Shown here one piece after another: positions 18,272 through 26,128 of a DNA stretch of 64,000 bases. Numbering within the stretch: position 1 is the stretch's first letter; the number at the start of each line of letters is the position of its first letter. The stretch lies in NCBI GenBank assembly GCA_018674495.1, contig JABHAA010000108.1:42149-106148 (forward strand), read 5' to 3'. This stretch comes from Rhodospirillaceae bacterium. GTDB taxonomy: Bacteria; Pseudomonadota; Alphaproteobacteria; Rhodospirillales; UBA2165. The notes under the pieces are model-generated. The model saw only the letters and a program-made list of their open reading frames with translations, did not search any database and was not told where the DNA came from. The position numbers were made by a program, and so were the translations under genes.

Positions 18272-18737
18272 CGGGCAACCGGGTTAAGAGATCGATCAAT
18301 TGACGCCGTTCCGCCGAGCTAAGATTGCCCGCGATACGGTCTTCATGGCCGGCAACAATAGGGCGCAGTTTTTCCATCATGGCGGCACCAGCCTCCGAGA
18401 GAACCAGGGCGTTGGAGCGCCGGTCGACTTTCGATGCGCGCCGCTCCACCAGACCCCGCCCCTCCAGCGTGTCGATCACCGCGACCATTGTTGAGCGTTC
18501 GATGCCGATGGCGCGCGCCAGGGCCGATTGGGAGGAGCCGGGATTAGCCTCGATCAGCACCAGCACGCCGAACTGGCCGGGGGTGATCGACACGTCCGCC
18601 ATGGCGCCCGCGAAATCGTTAAACATGCGGAGCTGGGCGCGGCGCAACTGATAGCCCAACAACTCCGGCAGAATATCGAAATTGAGGGCGTCCGAATTTG
18701 GCGGCGCGGCTTGGGCCTGGCCGGACTGGCTGTCCAT
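18252..18737 (-). CDS. MarR family transcriptional regulator
   Basis: 161 residues from the ATG at 18737 (MDSQSGQAQ); the longer reading frame is not needed. It is a winged-helix MarR protein with a dimerisation helix (LPELLGYQLRRAQLRMFNDF), recognition region SQSALARAIGIERSTMVAVIDTLEGRGLVERR, and wing KVDRRSNALVLSEAG. MarR proteins usually bind a palindrome near their own promoter and release it on binding an aromatic ligand. It sits 4 bases after an aryl/acyl-CoA ligase gene in the same direction, which suggests control of that catabolic step by its substrate or CoA product. Confidence 0.9.
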   Translation of the reverse strand: MDSQSGQAQAAPPNSDALNFDILPELLGYQLRRAQLRMFNDFAGAMADVSITPGQFGVLVLIEANPGSSQSALARAIGIERSTMVAVIDTLEGRGLVERRASKVDRRSNALVLSEAGAAMMEKLRPIVAGHEDRIAGNLSSAERRQLIDLLTRLPDGPQTK

Positions 18738-18741
18738 TATC

Positions 18742-20313
18742 TTAAGCCGCGCCCAGGTCTGAATTGATAGCGATGTCGCGCAAGGCAAACCGTTGCAGCT
18801 TGCCGGTTGCGGTCAGCGGCATTTCATCCACATAAAACATACGCCGGGGGCATTTATAGATGGACAGGTTTTCGCACAAATCGTCCTGCAATTCCTTTTC
18901 GAACTGGACGGTGTCGGCGCCAGCGCCCGGCGCAACCATGAACAAGGCCAGCCGGATCAGCCCGTCTTCGTTGGGAACGCCGACAACGGCGGCCTCGTCA
19001 ACAAGGGGATTGGCCAGCACCCGTTCTTCGATCTCGGCCGGGCTGACCCATTGGCCCGAGATTTTCAGCATGTCGTCGGCGCGGCCCTGATATTCGTAAA
19101 AGCCGTCTTCGTCGATGGAAAACATATCGTTGGTGCAGTACCAGCCATCTTTGAAAACCGCAGCAGAGCGCTGTTCCAAATTCCAGTAGCCTTGCGCCAC
19201 GCAGCCCATTCGAACCCAGAGCACGCCAGCCTCGCCGGGTGCAATTTCAGGCCCGCCGTCCTGGGCCAATATCTTGACCTCGGTCCCCGGCGTCGGCACA
19301 CCACAGGTACCGGGGCTCATGCGATCAGGGCGATTGGCAAGAAACAAAAAGCAGGTTTCAGTAGCGCCGATGCCTTCGAGGACCGGCCGCCCGGTGGCAT
19401 CCTGCCAGGCATCGAACAATGTGCGCGGCAGCTTCTCGCCCGCCGAAAGATAATAGCGCACGTCCTTGAAGCCATCCCCCTTGGCGACGCCATCGCGCAG
19501 CATATTGCGATAAAATGTGGGCACCGAAAGAAGGATAGTCGGCCGGTAAGTTTCGACAATATCGCCAACCGCCTCGGCGTCTGGCCAATCGGGATAGAGG
19601 ATGGCGGCGGCGCCGAGATTGAGGGTCGCAATCATGACATGGGCCAAGGAGAACGCGAAAAACAGCTTCGACGATGCAAACACCCGGTCGCCGGGGCCAA
19701 CTTCCATCAATTGCCCAAGCATATGTTTGGCGTCCAGCGCAGTGCGCTGGCAATGCACCACGCCCTTGGGCTTGCCGGTGGTGCCGGAAGAATACATCCA
19801 GAATCCCGGATCATCGGGGGCTGACAGAACCGATGCCAATTCCGTCGATGCCGCGTCCATCAGGGCCGGGATATGGCCATAGCCGTCCATCGGCGCATCG
19901 ACCGAGAAGGCCGCCGGTTTGGACGCGGCCATCGCCGCCGCCTCGGTAAACAGATCCGCAAATTGGGCTTCGAGCACGAACCCGGTGCAGGCAGCATCGT
20001 CGATGGTGAAGGCGATATCGCCCGCCGACAGACGCAGGTTGAGAGCCACCGGAACCGCGCCAATTTTGAGCAAACCCAGATAGATGTAAAAGAATTCCGG
20101 GCGGTCGGTGACCAGCAGCAAAACCCGCTCACCCCTGCCGATGCCAGCGGCGGTGAACACATTGCCAGCCCGGTTCACCCGCTCGGCCAGCTGCCCAAAG
20201 GTAACCGTGCCGCCGGTGCTAAGAATTGCGGCGTCATTTTCCTGCCCCCGCGCCAAGGCCGGGCCGAGGACCGCGTCGGTTATATTCATTAAGGATTGTT
20301 CAGGTTCAGACAC
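18742..20313 (-). CDS. Benzoate-CoA ligase family protein (AMP-forming)
   Basis: ANL-superfamily acyl/aryl-CoA ligase, 523 residues. It forms an acyl-AMP and then the CoA thioester. Motifs: P-loop YSSGTTGKPKGVVHCQ near residue 170, A5-type GIGATET near 320, GVLWVRMGCVAQGYWN, the hinge RADDMLKISGQWVSPAEIEE, and the C-terminal catalytic Lys in PLTATGKLQRF. The overall layout fits benzoate-type CoA ligases; the actual acid cannot be told. The first codon in frame is GTG at 20313, and an ATG at 20289 (MNITDAVLG) is an alternative. A MarR gene follows immediately. Confidence 0.85.
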   Translation of the reverse strand: MSEPEQSLMNITDAVLGPALARGQENDAAILSTGGTVTFGQLAERVNRAGNVFTAAGIGRGERVLLLVTDRPEFFYIYLGLLKIGAVPVALNLRLSAGDIAFTIDDAACTGFVLEAQFADLFTEAAAMAASKPAAFSVDAPMDGYGHIPALMDAASTELASVLSAPDDPGFWMYSSGTTGKPKGVVHCQRTALDAKHMLGQLMEVGPGDRVFASSKLFFAFSLAHVMIATLNLGAAAILYPDWPDAEAVGDIVETYRPTILLSVPTFYRNMLRDGVAKGDGFKDVRYYLSAGEKLPRTLFDAWQDATGRPVLEGIGATETCFLFLANRPDRMSPGTCGVPTPGTEVKILAQDGGPEIAPGEAGVLWVRMGCVAQGYWNLEQRSAAVFKDGWYCTNDMFSIDEDGFYEYQGRADDMLKISGQWVSPAEIEERVLANPLVDEAAVVGVPNEDGLIRLALFMVAPGAGADTVQFEKELQDDLCENLSIYKCPRRMFYVDEMPLTATGKLQRFALRDIAINSDLGAA

Positions 20314-20888
20314 AGGGCGACTTTCGTTAATGGCGGCTTTATTTAAGGCTGATCGCGGGTTTTGGCAGTGATATTATTGTTGGGCATACGAACGTTTTTG
20401 GCAAGGCACATCGGCGCAGTGCCCATCGGGATGGCCGGGTGGACCAGACCGGCGTCCGTCTTGGCAACTCGGCACCTGACCACTCCTACGCGCGCATGCG
20501 TATTTTCTATTTTTACGTGTAATACATTAATATTTTCGTGCGATATATCTTGGTAAAAACGACCATACCGTTTCATTACTGATCCTTACGGTTCCCTACG
20601 GAACATACCGGTTTTTTCGTCGCCAAAATGGCGGTTTCGAGGAATAGCGGCGGTGTGACCAAGCAAAATCCCTTGCGTTTAGTTCCTAGTATGTTCCTAT
20701 CTTATGTAGTCTGTAGGCGAGCAAATGCAAGTGCCGCCAAGCATTTGAATTCTTAATGTTGGATATTCTGAAAAAGGGTTGATTTCGGAATGGGCTATGT
20801 CCGCCACGTACCCGCAAACCTGCGTTCAGGCGGTTTGCGTTGAATGGCGGCTTTTGACCACCGGGCTAGGTGGACATTGCGAAATCAC
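20314..20888. other. 575-bp non-coding stretch
   Basis: No gene is supported. It is more AT-rich than its surroundings at 20480-20560, which fits a promoter region for the ligase gene reading left and for whatever lies around the DivK-like gene. Small inverted repeats are present: GTTCC/GGAAC (20591-20604), CGCCA/TGGCG (20621-20633) and an 8-bp stem CGCAAACC/GGTTTGCG (20813-20839). None has a T-run expected of a simple terminator. Reading frames here are short and look accidental. Confidence 0.5.
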
Positions 20889-21254
20889 TCAGTCTATGTG
20901 GTCGGCAACCGTTTTTATAAATTTTGGGAGCGAAAATGGTTTGGCGATATAGCCGTCGCAGCCGGCCTTTATAATTTCATCTTCAACCCCGTTCCCGACC
21001 TCTGCTGTAAGGGCGATGATCGGAATATATTTCAGTTCATCTTTCGCCTTGATGGTTTTGGTTATTTCCAAGCCAGAGGCTCCAGGCAAGTTCAAATCCA
21101 TCAGGATCAGATCGGGATGGTGCGTTTCGGCTAGAGTGATCGCTTTGTCACGGTCTTCGGTTTGCAGGGTTTTATACCCGTGAGCCTGGAGCAAATCTTC
21201 AAACAATTTTATGTTCAATTCGTTATCTTCAACGATGAGAATCGTTTTTGACAT
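20889..21254 (-). CDS. divK: Stand-alone response regulator, DivK-like
   Basis: 121-residue single receiver domain with no output domain. It has the acidic pocket (VEDNE, residues 8-12), the phosphoacceptor Asp in LILMDLNLPG (about 53), the switch Thr in ALTAEVG, and Lys in AKPFS (about 104). The start ILIVEDNELNIKLFEDLLQA and the LILMDLNLPGASGLEITKTI stretch closely resemble DivK of Caulobacter, which signals through the DivJ/PleC/DivL kinases to CtrA. No kinase or pleD gene is adjacent, so assignment as the cell-cycle DivK rests on sequence alone. Confidence 0.8.
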   Translation of the reverse strand: MSKTILIVEDNELNIKLFEDLLQAHGYKTLQTEDRDKAITLAETHHPDLILMDLNLPGASGLEITKTIKAKDELKYIPIIALTAEVGNGVEDEIIKAGCDGYIAKPFSLPKFIKTVADHID

Positions 21255-21329
21255 TATCTGTTTCTTTTCAAACAGGTTGTGGTGCGACGGGCAAGGGCAT
21301 CTCTGTATGCCGTGCCCATCTAAAATCCT

Positions 21330-21403
21330 AAGGAGGTCGTGTGAATTGGGTATTAATTGGATATTTCAAATGTGTGAAGGGCTGTAGCATTTCAATATTG
21401 TGA
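21330..21403 (+). other. Perfect Shine-Dalgarno followed by a 20-codon micro-ORF
   Basis: TAAGGAGGT (21329-21337) is a full match to the anti-Shine-Dalgarno sequence. Four bases later GTG (21341) opens a 20-residue frame (MNWVLIGYFKCVKGC...) ending at TGA 21401-21403. That stop is directly next to the left inverted repeat of the transposase unit. It could be a leader peptide, a tiny membrane peptide, or a decayed 5' end of a gene interrupted by the element. No homologue is recognised. Confidence 0.3.
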
Positions 21404-21429
21404 AATTCGTGACAGTATACTTATTTCTT
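21404..21429 (+). repeat. Left inverted repeat of the transposase unit
   Basis: Begins AATTCGTGACAGTATACTTA. The 14-bp core at 21410-21423 is an exact reverse complement of 22129-22142. The core itself contains the palindrome AGTATACT. Its last three core bases are the reverse complement of the transposase stop codon. Confidence 0.7.
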
Positions 21430-22089
21430 ATCCGCTTTCGGTTTCCGGCCCCGCTTTTGGTGTCGGATGGGCCGCCCGAGGACAGTCTCCATGCGTGTCA
21501 GAAATTTCTCCGAGCCGAGCGCCCGGCCGGAGCGGGCGTGACGCTGGATCGTCTTATGGTCTTCGTCGTCCAGCCCGGACGCCAAAAGTGCCTTCCAATC
21601 GCCGCACCTTTCGAGAAGCGGGGCAACATTGCAAAGACCGTCGTCGCGGCCCTCCAAATGAGCGCGGGCGCTTGACCACGACCAGTTTTCGGCACGCTTT
21701 GAGAGACGCGCGCGCACCGGGTTCAGTTCCACATAGCGCGCCGCCGCCGCCAGATGCGCCTCGTCCATGGGGAACGATTGAAACCGCTCCTGCCATAAGT
21801 GTCCGCGCCAGTCTTCGCGCTGGTTGATGGCGCGCGCATAGCGCCGATGGGCCTCACCAAGAGAGGCGCGCAAACCATCGGCGTCGGCGGGAACCATGAT
21901 CAGATGTACATGGTTGGGCATCAGGCAATAGCCCCAGATTTCGGTTCCCGAGCGCTGGCAACTTTCCGCCAGCAAGTCTATGTACAGGCGGTAGTCATCA
22001 TCGGAGAAAAAGGTTTCAAGCCGTCGGTTGCCGCGCTGGGTGACATGGTGCGGGATACCGGGGATAACGGCGCGTGCTATTCTGGACAT
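21421..22089 (-). CDS. REP-associated-type tyrosine transposase (Y1/HUH)
   Basis: 222 residues of the TnpA-REP/IS200-like family. HUH metal site YCLMPNHVHLIMVP near residue 55-68, catalytic Tyr probably in AAARYVELNPVRARL near 118, and the family start IPHHVTQRGNRRLETFF. Also typical are WSWSSARAHLEG and a basic C-terminal tail (RHQKRGRKPKADKK). Such enzymes nick and join single-stranded DNA at hairpin repeats. The gene appears full length with no frameshift, so it may be active. Confidence 0.9.
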   Translation of the reverse strand: MSRIARAVIPGIPHHVTQRGNRRLETFFSDDDYRLYIDLLAESCQRSGTEIWGYCLMPNHVHLIMVPADADGLRASLGEAHRRYARAINQREDWRGHLWQERFQSFPMDEAHLAAAARYVELNPVRARLSKRAENWSWSSARAHLEGRDDGLCNVAPLLERCGDWKALLASGLDDEDHKTIQRHARSGRALGSEKFLTRMETVLGRPIRHQKRGRKPKADKK

Positions 22090-22122
22090 GGTGGAAAAGT
22101 ATCAATCGGCGGCGCGCGGCGC

Positions 22123-22148
22123 AATAATTAAGTATACTGTCATGAATT
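22123..22148 (-). repeat. Right inverted repeat of the transposase unit
   Basis: Reverse complement begins AATTCATGACAGTATACTTA and matches the left repeat at 23 of 26 positions, with the core 22129-22142 identical. It lies 34 bases upstream of the transposase start codon, so it also overlaps the likely promoter. Confidence 0.7.
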
Positions 22149-22218
22149 AAATTCCTTTACAGAGATATGGCCGCGATTGGATTTGCGCCGGCGCGCTCCA
22201 GGCGACATAATTGAGCCT

Positions 22219-22581
22219 ATGAAAACACCCACCTTGCAAATAACCCGGCGGCGTCTGGCGGCGCCGCTCATTCTGGCGCTGCTTGCCGTGACCCTGGCGG
22301 CATGCGCCAACAAATATGTCTGGCAGAATTCCAGGCTGGCCGAGAACCGGTTGTCCGGCGACACCGCCGAATGCCGCTATAATTCCGAAAAACTGATCAA
22401 CGACGAATTGAAGCAAACGAGCCCGTTCGACACCCAAGAGCGCGGCCAGTTGGAACGGCAATTTTCCCTATTCGATGCCCGCAAACGGCGCGATCAGATG
22501 TTCTCAAACTGCATGCGCGACAAGGGCTACCGGCGGGTCAAGGTCAAGCCGAAGCCGAAACAAAAGCCCAAAGCCAGTTAG
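22219..22581 (+). CDS. Small uncharacterised lipoprotein
   Basis: 120 residues from the ATG at 22219 (MKTPTLQITRRRL). A TTG further upstream is in frame but adds an unlikely leader. A signal sequence (LAAPLILALLAVTL) ends in a lipobox, LAAC, so the protein is probably lipid-anchored after Cys 24-25. The mature part is hydrophilic with a Cys-containing stretch (TAECRYNSEKLINDELKQ, MFSNCMRDKGYRRV) and a Lys/Pro-rich tail. The MxxCMRxKGY pattern is common in small proteobacterial lipoproteins of unknown function. Confidence 0.7.
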   Translation: MKTPTLQITRRRLAAPLILALLAVTLAACANKYVWQNSRLAENRLSGDTAECRYNSEKLINDELKQTSPFDTQERGQLERQFSLFDARKRRDQMFSNCMRDKGYRRVKVKPKPKQKPKAS

Positions 22582-22610
22582 AACACCCATTGCTGAAGGA
22601 AATTCCGGCC

Positions 22611-23252
22611 ATGACCATCAGCCTCGAAGATATCCCTGCGGATAGCCGTATTACGTCTCTGGAGCGCCTGGATGCGCTCTACGGCGAGCCCTCGAAGCGC
22701 GCCCTGATCAAAGAAATCGATCATATATCGGCGGAGTATCAGGTCTTTGTGGAAAAATCGCCGTTCGTGATATTGGCCTCGTCCGGGCCCGGCGGCCTCG
22801 ATTGCTCGCCAAGGGGCGATCCGGCCGGCTTTGTTCGTGTGCTGGATGAAAAAACCGTGTTGCTGCCCGACCGGCTCGGCAACAACCGCACCGATAGTTT
22901 AAGCAATATCATCACGGATCCCCGGGTTTCGCTGTTGTTTCTGATCCCCGGCGTCGGCGAGACCTTGCGCATCAACGGCCACGCCGAAATATTCGTGGAC
23001 GCGAATTTGTGCGCCGAATTTATCGTCAATGGCAAGACGCCGCGCAGCGTCCTCGCGGTGCATGTGGAGCGGGTTTATTTCCAATGCCCAAAGGCGCTAA
23101 TTCGCTCTAAGCTCTGGGATTTGGAAACCCAGGTGGCGCGCGCCGAGCTGCCGAGCTCCGGCGATATCTATAAAGCCATAACGGACGGCGAATTCGGCGG
23201 CGCGGAATATGACCGCGCCTATCCCGAGCACATCAAAGAGACCATCTACTAA
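22611..23252 (+). CDS. Pyridoxamine 5'-phosphate oxidase-family (FMN-binding split barrel) protein
   Basis: 213 residues from the ATG at 22611 (MTISLEDIPADSRITS). It is a split-barrel flavin-binding protein of the MSMEG_1061-like group: FVILASSGPGGLDCSPRGDPAGFVRVLDE, LLPDRLGNNRTDSLSNII, PRVSLLFLIPGVGETLRINGHAEI, and the C-terminal VHVERVYFQCPKALIRSKLW. The family includes FMN- or heme/F420-linked oxidoreductases, and the substrate is unknown. The last codons and stop lie inside the large palindrome at 23241-23330. Confidence 0.85.
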   Translation: MTISLEDIPADSRITSLERLDALYGEPSKRALIKEIDHISAEYQVFVEKSPFVILASSGPGGLDCSPRGDPAGFVRVLDEKTVLLPDRLGNNRTDSLSNIITDPRVSLLFLIPGVGETLRINGHAEIFVDANLCAEFIVNGKTPRSVLAVHVERVYFQCPKALIRSKLWDLETQVARAELPSSGDIYKAITDGEFGGAEYDRAYPEHIKETIY

Positions 23253-23330
23253 TCCGAAATGCGGACAACAAAAATGGCGGCCATGATGGACCGCCATTTT
23301 TGTTGTCCGCATTTCGGATTAGCCGATGGT
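23241..23330. repeat. Large palindrome, 40-bp arms, holding both stop codons of convergent genes
   Basis: Arms 23241-23280 and 23291-23330 are reverse complements at 38 of 40 positions, with 32 consecutive matches (23249-23280 against 23291-23322) and a 10-nt loop. The TAA of the split-barrel gene (23250-23252) and the TAA of the small gene on the other strand (23319-23321) occupy the same place in each arm. Both genes read the arm in the same frame (ending TIY-stop and TIG-stop). As RNA it would form a very stable hairpin in either direction and should act as a two-way transcription stop. Confidence 0.9.
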
Positions 23331-23519
23331 GCCACCACCCGGAAACTTAACCTCGGTATTCGCGGGCCGGCGATAGCGCCGGAAATCATTGATGCCCATG
23401 CGAATGATGCGGCTCGGGGCATGGATCAGCTTGTTACCGATAGCGGCCAGGACAGAATCGCGCTCGCGCGTTGCCTGATCAACCAGATTGCGTGCGAAAA
23501 ACACATTGTCATTGCTCAT
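23319..23519 (-). CDS. Small uncharacterised protein
   Basis: 66 residues (MSNDNVFFARNLVDQATRER... ending KFPGGGTIG). It is basic, probably soluble, with no signal or membrane segment and no family recognised. GGAG (on the minus strand) lies nine bases before the ATG at 23519 and three before an earlier ATG at 23525, so the inner start is preferred. The C terminus and stop lie inside the large palindrome. The good ribosome-binding site is the main support for real coding. Confidence 0.5.
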   Translation of the reverse strand: MSNDNVFFARNLVDQATRERDSVLAAIGNKLIHAPSRIIRMGINDFRRYRRPANTEVKFPGGGTIG

Positions 23520-23525
23520 AGTCAT

Positions 23526-24088
23526 GTACTCCGTTTATTAGCGGCAGAGAAAAATCCGAACCCGCCGCGCTGATTGCACGAAAAATTGGGTTCGTTCTCA
23601 CACCAGATTGTTAATATCCGTGGGCAAACCGGCGCCTGGAATGGCCGGCCTTACACTTGCCTGTTTGAGGCGGTCGCTTTCGGCGGCGCCCCATGGCACA
23701 GTGTTATTGCCTGCAGGATATGTATGCCTGCCGGTGGCGCAGAAAAAGTGCAATTATTCGAGCCCAGATATGCAAGAATTGCATACATATAAGCCATTGT
23801 ATTTACCTGCTATTTTATGATTATAGCATTTTTTAGTGTAATTTACGGAGAAAATACCCGACTTCATCTGCGCCATGCGCATTGGTATTTATTGGCGACA
23901 GGCGCGGTGTCTCGACCAAAACCGGACGCCGTGATAGGCTTTCGCAACCCGAAATTTTCCGAATTTACCCGCGAATAGATGGCATGGATCAACATTCCAA
24001 AACCGAACTTAACCGCACCGTCGGCATCATCGCCGGAGTAATTGCCGGGCCCGGCGATGACGGCCGTATGGGCGGCGCCAATGACTGG
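23526..24088. other. 563-bp non-coding stretch before aminopeptidase P
   Basis: No supported gene. It is AT-rich at 23740-23860, unlike its neighbours, and contains a short perfect inverted repeat TATGCAA-GAA-TTGCATA (23769-23785) that could be a regulator site. Reading frames are short or lack family features. Part of 23984-24088 could be coding if aminopeptidase P starts earlier than chosen here. Confidence 0.45.
23769..23785. promoter_or_regulatory. Operator-like inverted repeat
   Basis: Seven-base perfect arms TATGCAA and TTGCATA with a 3-base spacer lie in an AT-rich stretch about 300 bases before the aminopeptidase P start. The symmetry suits a dimeric regulator. No specific regulator is identified. 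Confidence 0.3.
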
Positions 24089-25963
24089 ATGCGCCTCATA
24101 TCCGAATCCCTGGACGAAGGCGAAACCTTTGCGCTGGCGGCGCTCTATGAAGACGCCCAGGGGAGCACGCCGAGCGATGAGCGCCCGCATTCGGAACGGC
24201 TGCAGGCATTGCGGGACGAATTGGCGACGCGCAAGCTGGATGGATTTTTGGTACCCTTGGCGGACGAACACCAGGGCGAATATGTACCCAAACATGCGGC
24301 CCGCCTTAATTGGCTGACCGGATTTACCGGCTCGGCGGGATTGGCGGTAGTCCTGGCAGACCGGGCCGTCCTGTTCGTCGATGGCCGTTACACGTTGCAG
24401 GCGGCGGAACAGGTGGATGGCGATCTATTCGAGATCCGCCATTTGATCGATCAGCCGCCCACCGATTGGGTCGCTGAGGCCCTTGGCAGTGACGCCAGGC
24501 TGGGTTTCGATGCCTGGCTGCACACCGGCGATGGCGCCCGGCGCTACCGGCGCGCCACTGAGAAATCCGGCGCCAAATTGATTGCCGAAGACACCAATCC
24601 CATCGATACGGTCTGGTACCACCAGCCGCCGCCGCCTTTGTCACCCATCGCCATCCAGGATGTCGCCCATGCGGGCAAGACATCTGAGGAAAAGCGCCAG
24701 GACATTGCCAAATTTTTGGCCAAAGCGGGCGAGGACGCGGTGGTCCTGACGCAGCCCGATTCCATTGCCTGGCTGGCCAATATCCGAGGCGGCGATGTGC
24801 CCTACACGCCCTTTGTCCTGGGCTTCGCGGTTCTGGACAAGGACGCACATCTGAATATCTACACCGACCGGCGGAAACTGACGCCAAATGTGGAAGCCGC
24901 CCTTGAGCCGGGCATCGCCATTCTGCCCCGGGGTGAATTTGAAGGCGCCCTTGCATTGCTCGGTCAGGCGGGGCTTCGGGTGCGCGCCGATAGCGCCGGC
25001 GTATCGGAAGCCATTTTGGCCGCGCTCAAGGCCGCCGGCGCCAAACTGTCCATGGCCGAAGACCCGTGCGCATTGCCGAAAGCCTGCAAGAACGAAACCG
25101 AACTAGCCGGAACGCGCGAGGCCCACCAAATGGACGGCGCGGCACTCTGCCGCTTCCTGGCCTGGCTGGATCGGGAAGCCGGTACCGGCAAGCTGACCGA
25201 AATGAGCGCCGCCGACCGTCTGGAAGCGTTCCGCCGGGAATGCGGCGACGTTCAGGGGCTTTCCTTTCCGACCATATCCGGCGCCGGCGCCAACGGCGCG
25301 ATTGTCCATTACCGGGTAACCGAGGCGAGCGACAAACGCCTTGAGCCGGGTAGCCTCTATCTGGTGGATTCCGGCGCCCAATATCCCGGCGGCACCACAG
25401 ATGTGACCCGCACCGTCGCCATAGGGGCGCCGACGGCGGAAATGATTGAAATGTTTACCCGCGTCCTCAAGGGCCATATCGCCCTGGCCAGCGCCATCTT
25501 TCCGGACGGCACCACCGGCTCGCAACTGGACGCCCTGGCGCGGGCGCCTTTGTGGCAAGCCGGGCTGGATTATGATCACGGCACCGGCCACGGCGTCGGC
25601 AGCTTTTTGGGCGTTCACGAGGGTCCCCACCGGATATCGAAAATGCCCAGCCGGGTTGCCATGAAGCCGGGCATGGTGGTGTCCAACGAGCCCGGTTTTT
25701 ACAAGACCGGGGCCTTTGGCATTCGCATCGAAAATCTGTTGTATGTGCGCCCGCACAGCCAAAAATCCGGCGCCAAAGCGTTTTATGGATTCAATGTGCT
25801 AACCCTGGCGCCCATCGACCTCAATCTTGTGGACGCCGAAATGCTGGATAGGGGAGAAGTGGAATGGCTGAACACCTACCACCGGCGCGTCGCCGAAACC
25901 CTATCGCCAAGGCTTGATGCGGATACGCGTAAATGGCTGAATTCCGTGGCCCGCGCCATTTAA
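24089..25963 (+). CDS. pepP: Xaa-Pro aminopeptidase (aminopeptidase P, M24B)
   Basis: Metallopeptidase releasing N-terminal residues that precede proline. From the ATG at 24089 it has 624 residues, close to the 600 of large aminopeptidase P. Two N-terminal creatinase-like domains (LDGFLVPLADEHQGEYVP, LNWLTGFTGSAG) precede a pita-bread catalytic domain. Metal ligands: Asp in LVDSGAQYPGGTTDVTRT, His in HGTGHGVGSFLGVHEGP, Glu in SNEPGFYKTGAFGIRIEN. The frame is open further upstream (to 23882), so the start is uncertain; the extension does not resemble the family. Confidence 0.9.
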   Translation: MRLISESLDEGETFALAALYEDAQGSTPSDERPHSERLQALRDELATRKLDGFLVPLADEHQGEYVPKHAARLNWLTGFTGSAGLAVVLADRAVLFVDGRYTLQAAEQVDGDLFEIRHLIDQPPTDWVAEALGSDARLGFDAWLHTGDGARRYRRATEKSGAKLIAEDTNPIDTVWYHQPPPPLSPIAIQDVAHAGKTSEEKRQDIAKFLAKAGEDAVVLTQPDSIAWLANIRGGDVPYTPFVLGFAVLDKDAHLNIYTDRRKLTPNVEAALEPGIAILPRGEFEGALALLGQAGLRVRADSAGVSEAILAALKAAGAKLSMAEDPCALPKACKNETELAGTREAHQMDGAALCRFLAWLDREAGTGKLTEMSAADRLEAFRRECGDVQGLSFPTISGAGANGAIVHYRVTEASDKRLEPGSLYLVDSGAQYPGGTTDVTRTVAIGAPTAEMIEMFTRVLKGHIALASAIFPDGTTGSQLDALARAPLWQAGLDYDHGTGHGVGSFLGVHEGPHRISKMPSRVAMKPGMVVSNEPGFYKTGAFGIRIENLLYVRPHSQKSGAKAFYGFNVLTLAPIDLNLVDAEMLDRGEVEWLNTYHRRVAETLSPRLDADTRKWLNSVARAI

Positions 25964-26128
25964 TCCGGCTTTCCATCCACCGCACCGACCGTTGGCTATT
26001 AATTATCGCCCAATGTTATTGAATTTCGGCTAAAAAAGCCCCATGTAGTTTGGAGAATTTAATGGCAGGGCGCTTAACACACCGCTCCAATTTTTTTTTG
26101 GTTTGGACGTAAAAGGGGACGACCGAAT

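Larger units (their letters stand above)
21404..22148 (-). mobile_element. Single-gene HUH-transposase unit bounded by 26-bp inverted repeats
   Basis: A 745-bp unit has imperfect inverted repeats at its two ends (23 of 26 identical, with a 14-bp perfect core TGACAGTATACTTA) around one Y1 transposase gene. The left core overlaps the transposase stop codon. Inverted ends are not expected of classic IS200/IS605 elements but resemble the arrangement of REP-associated transposases, which sit between inverted copies of their target repeat. No clear target-site duplication is seen. Only one copy occurs in the window. Confidence 0.65.

Noticed and set aside
18793..19824. 343-codon plus-strand frame opposite the CoA ligase
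   Set aside because: Antisense to a clear AMP-forming ligase; composition typical of shadow frames.
20813..20839. Terminator for the DivK-like gene
   Set aside because: The 8-bp stem CGCAAACC/GGTTTGCG is real, but no T-run follows on the minus strand and it lies 50-75 bases past the stop.
23097..23573. Two mirror-image reading frames starting with the same residues (MRTTKMA) on opposite strands around the palindrome
   Set aside because: They begin inside the palindrome and share sequence only because the arms are reverse complements. They overlap real genes and have no family features.
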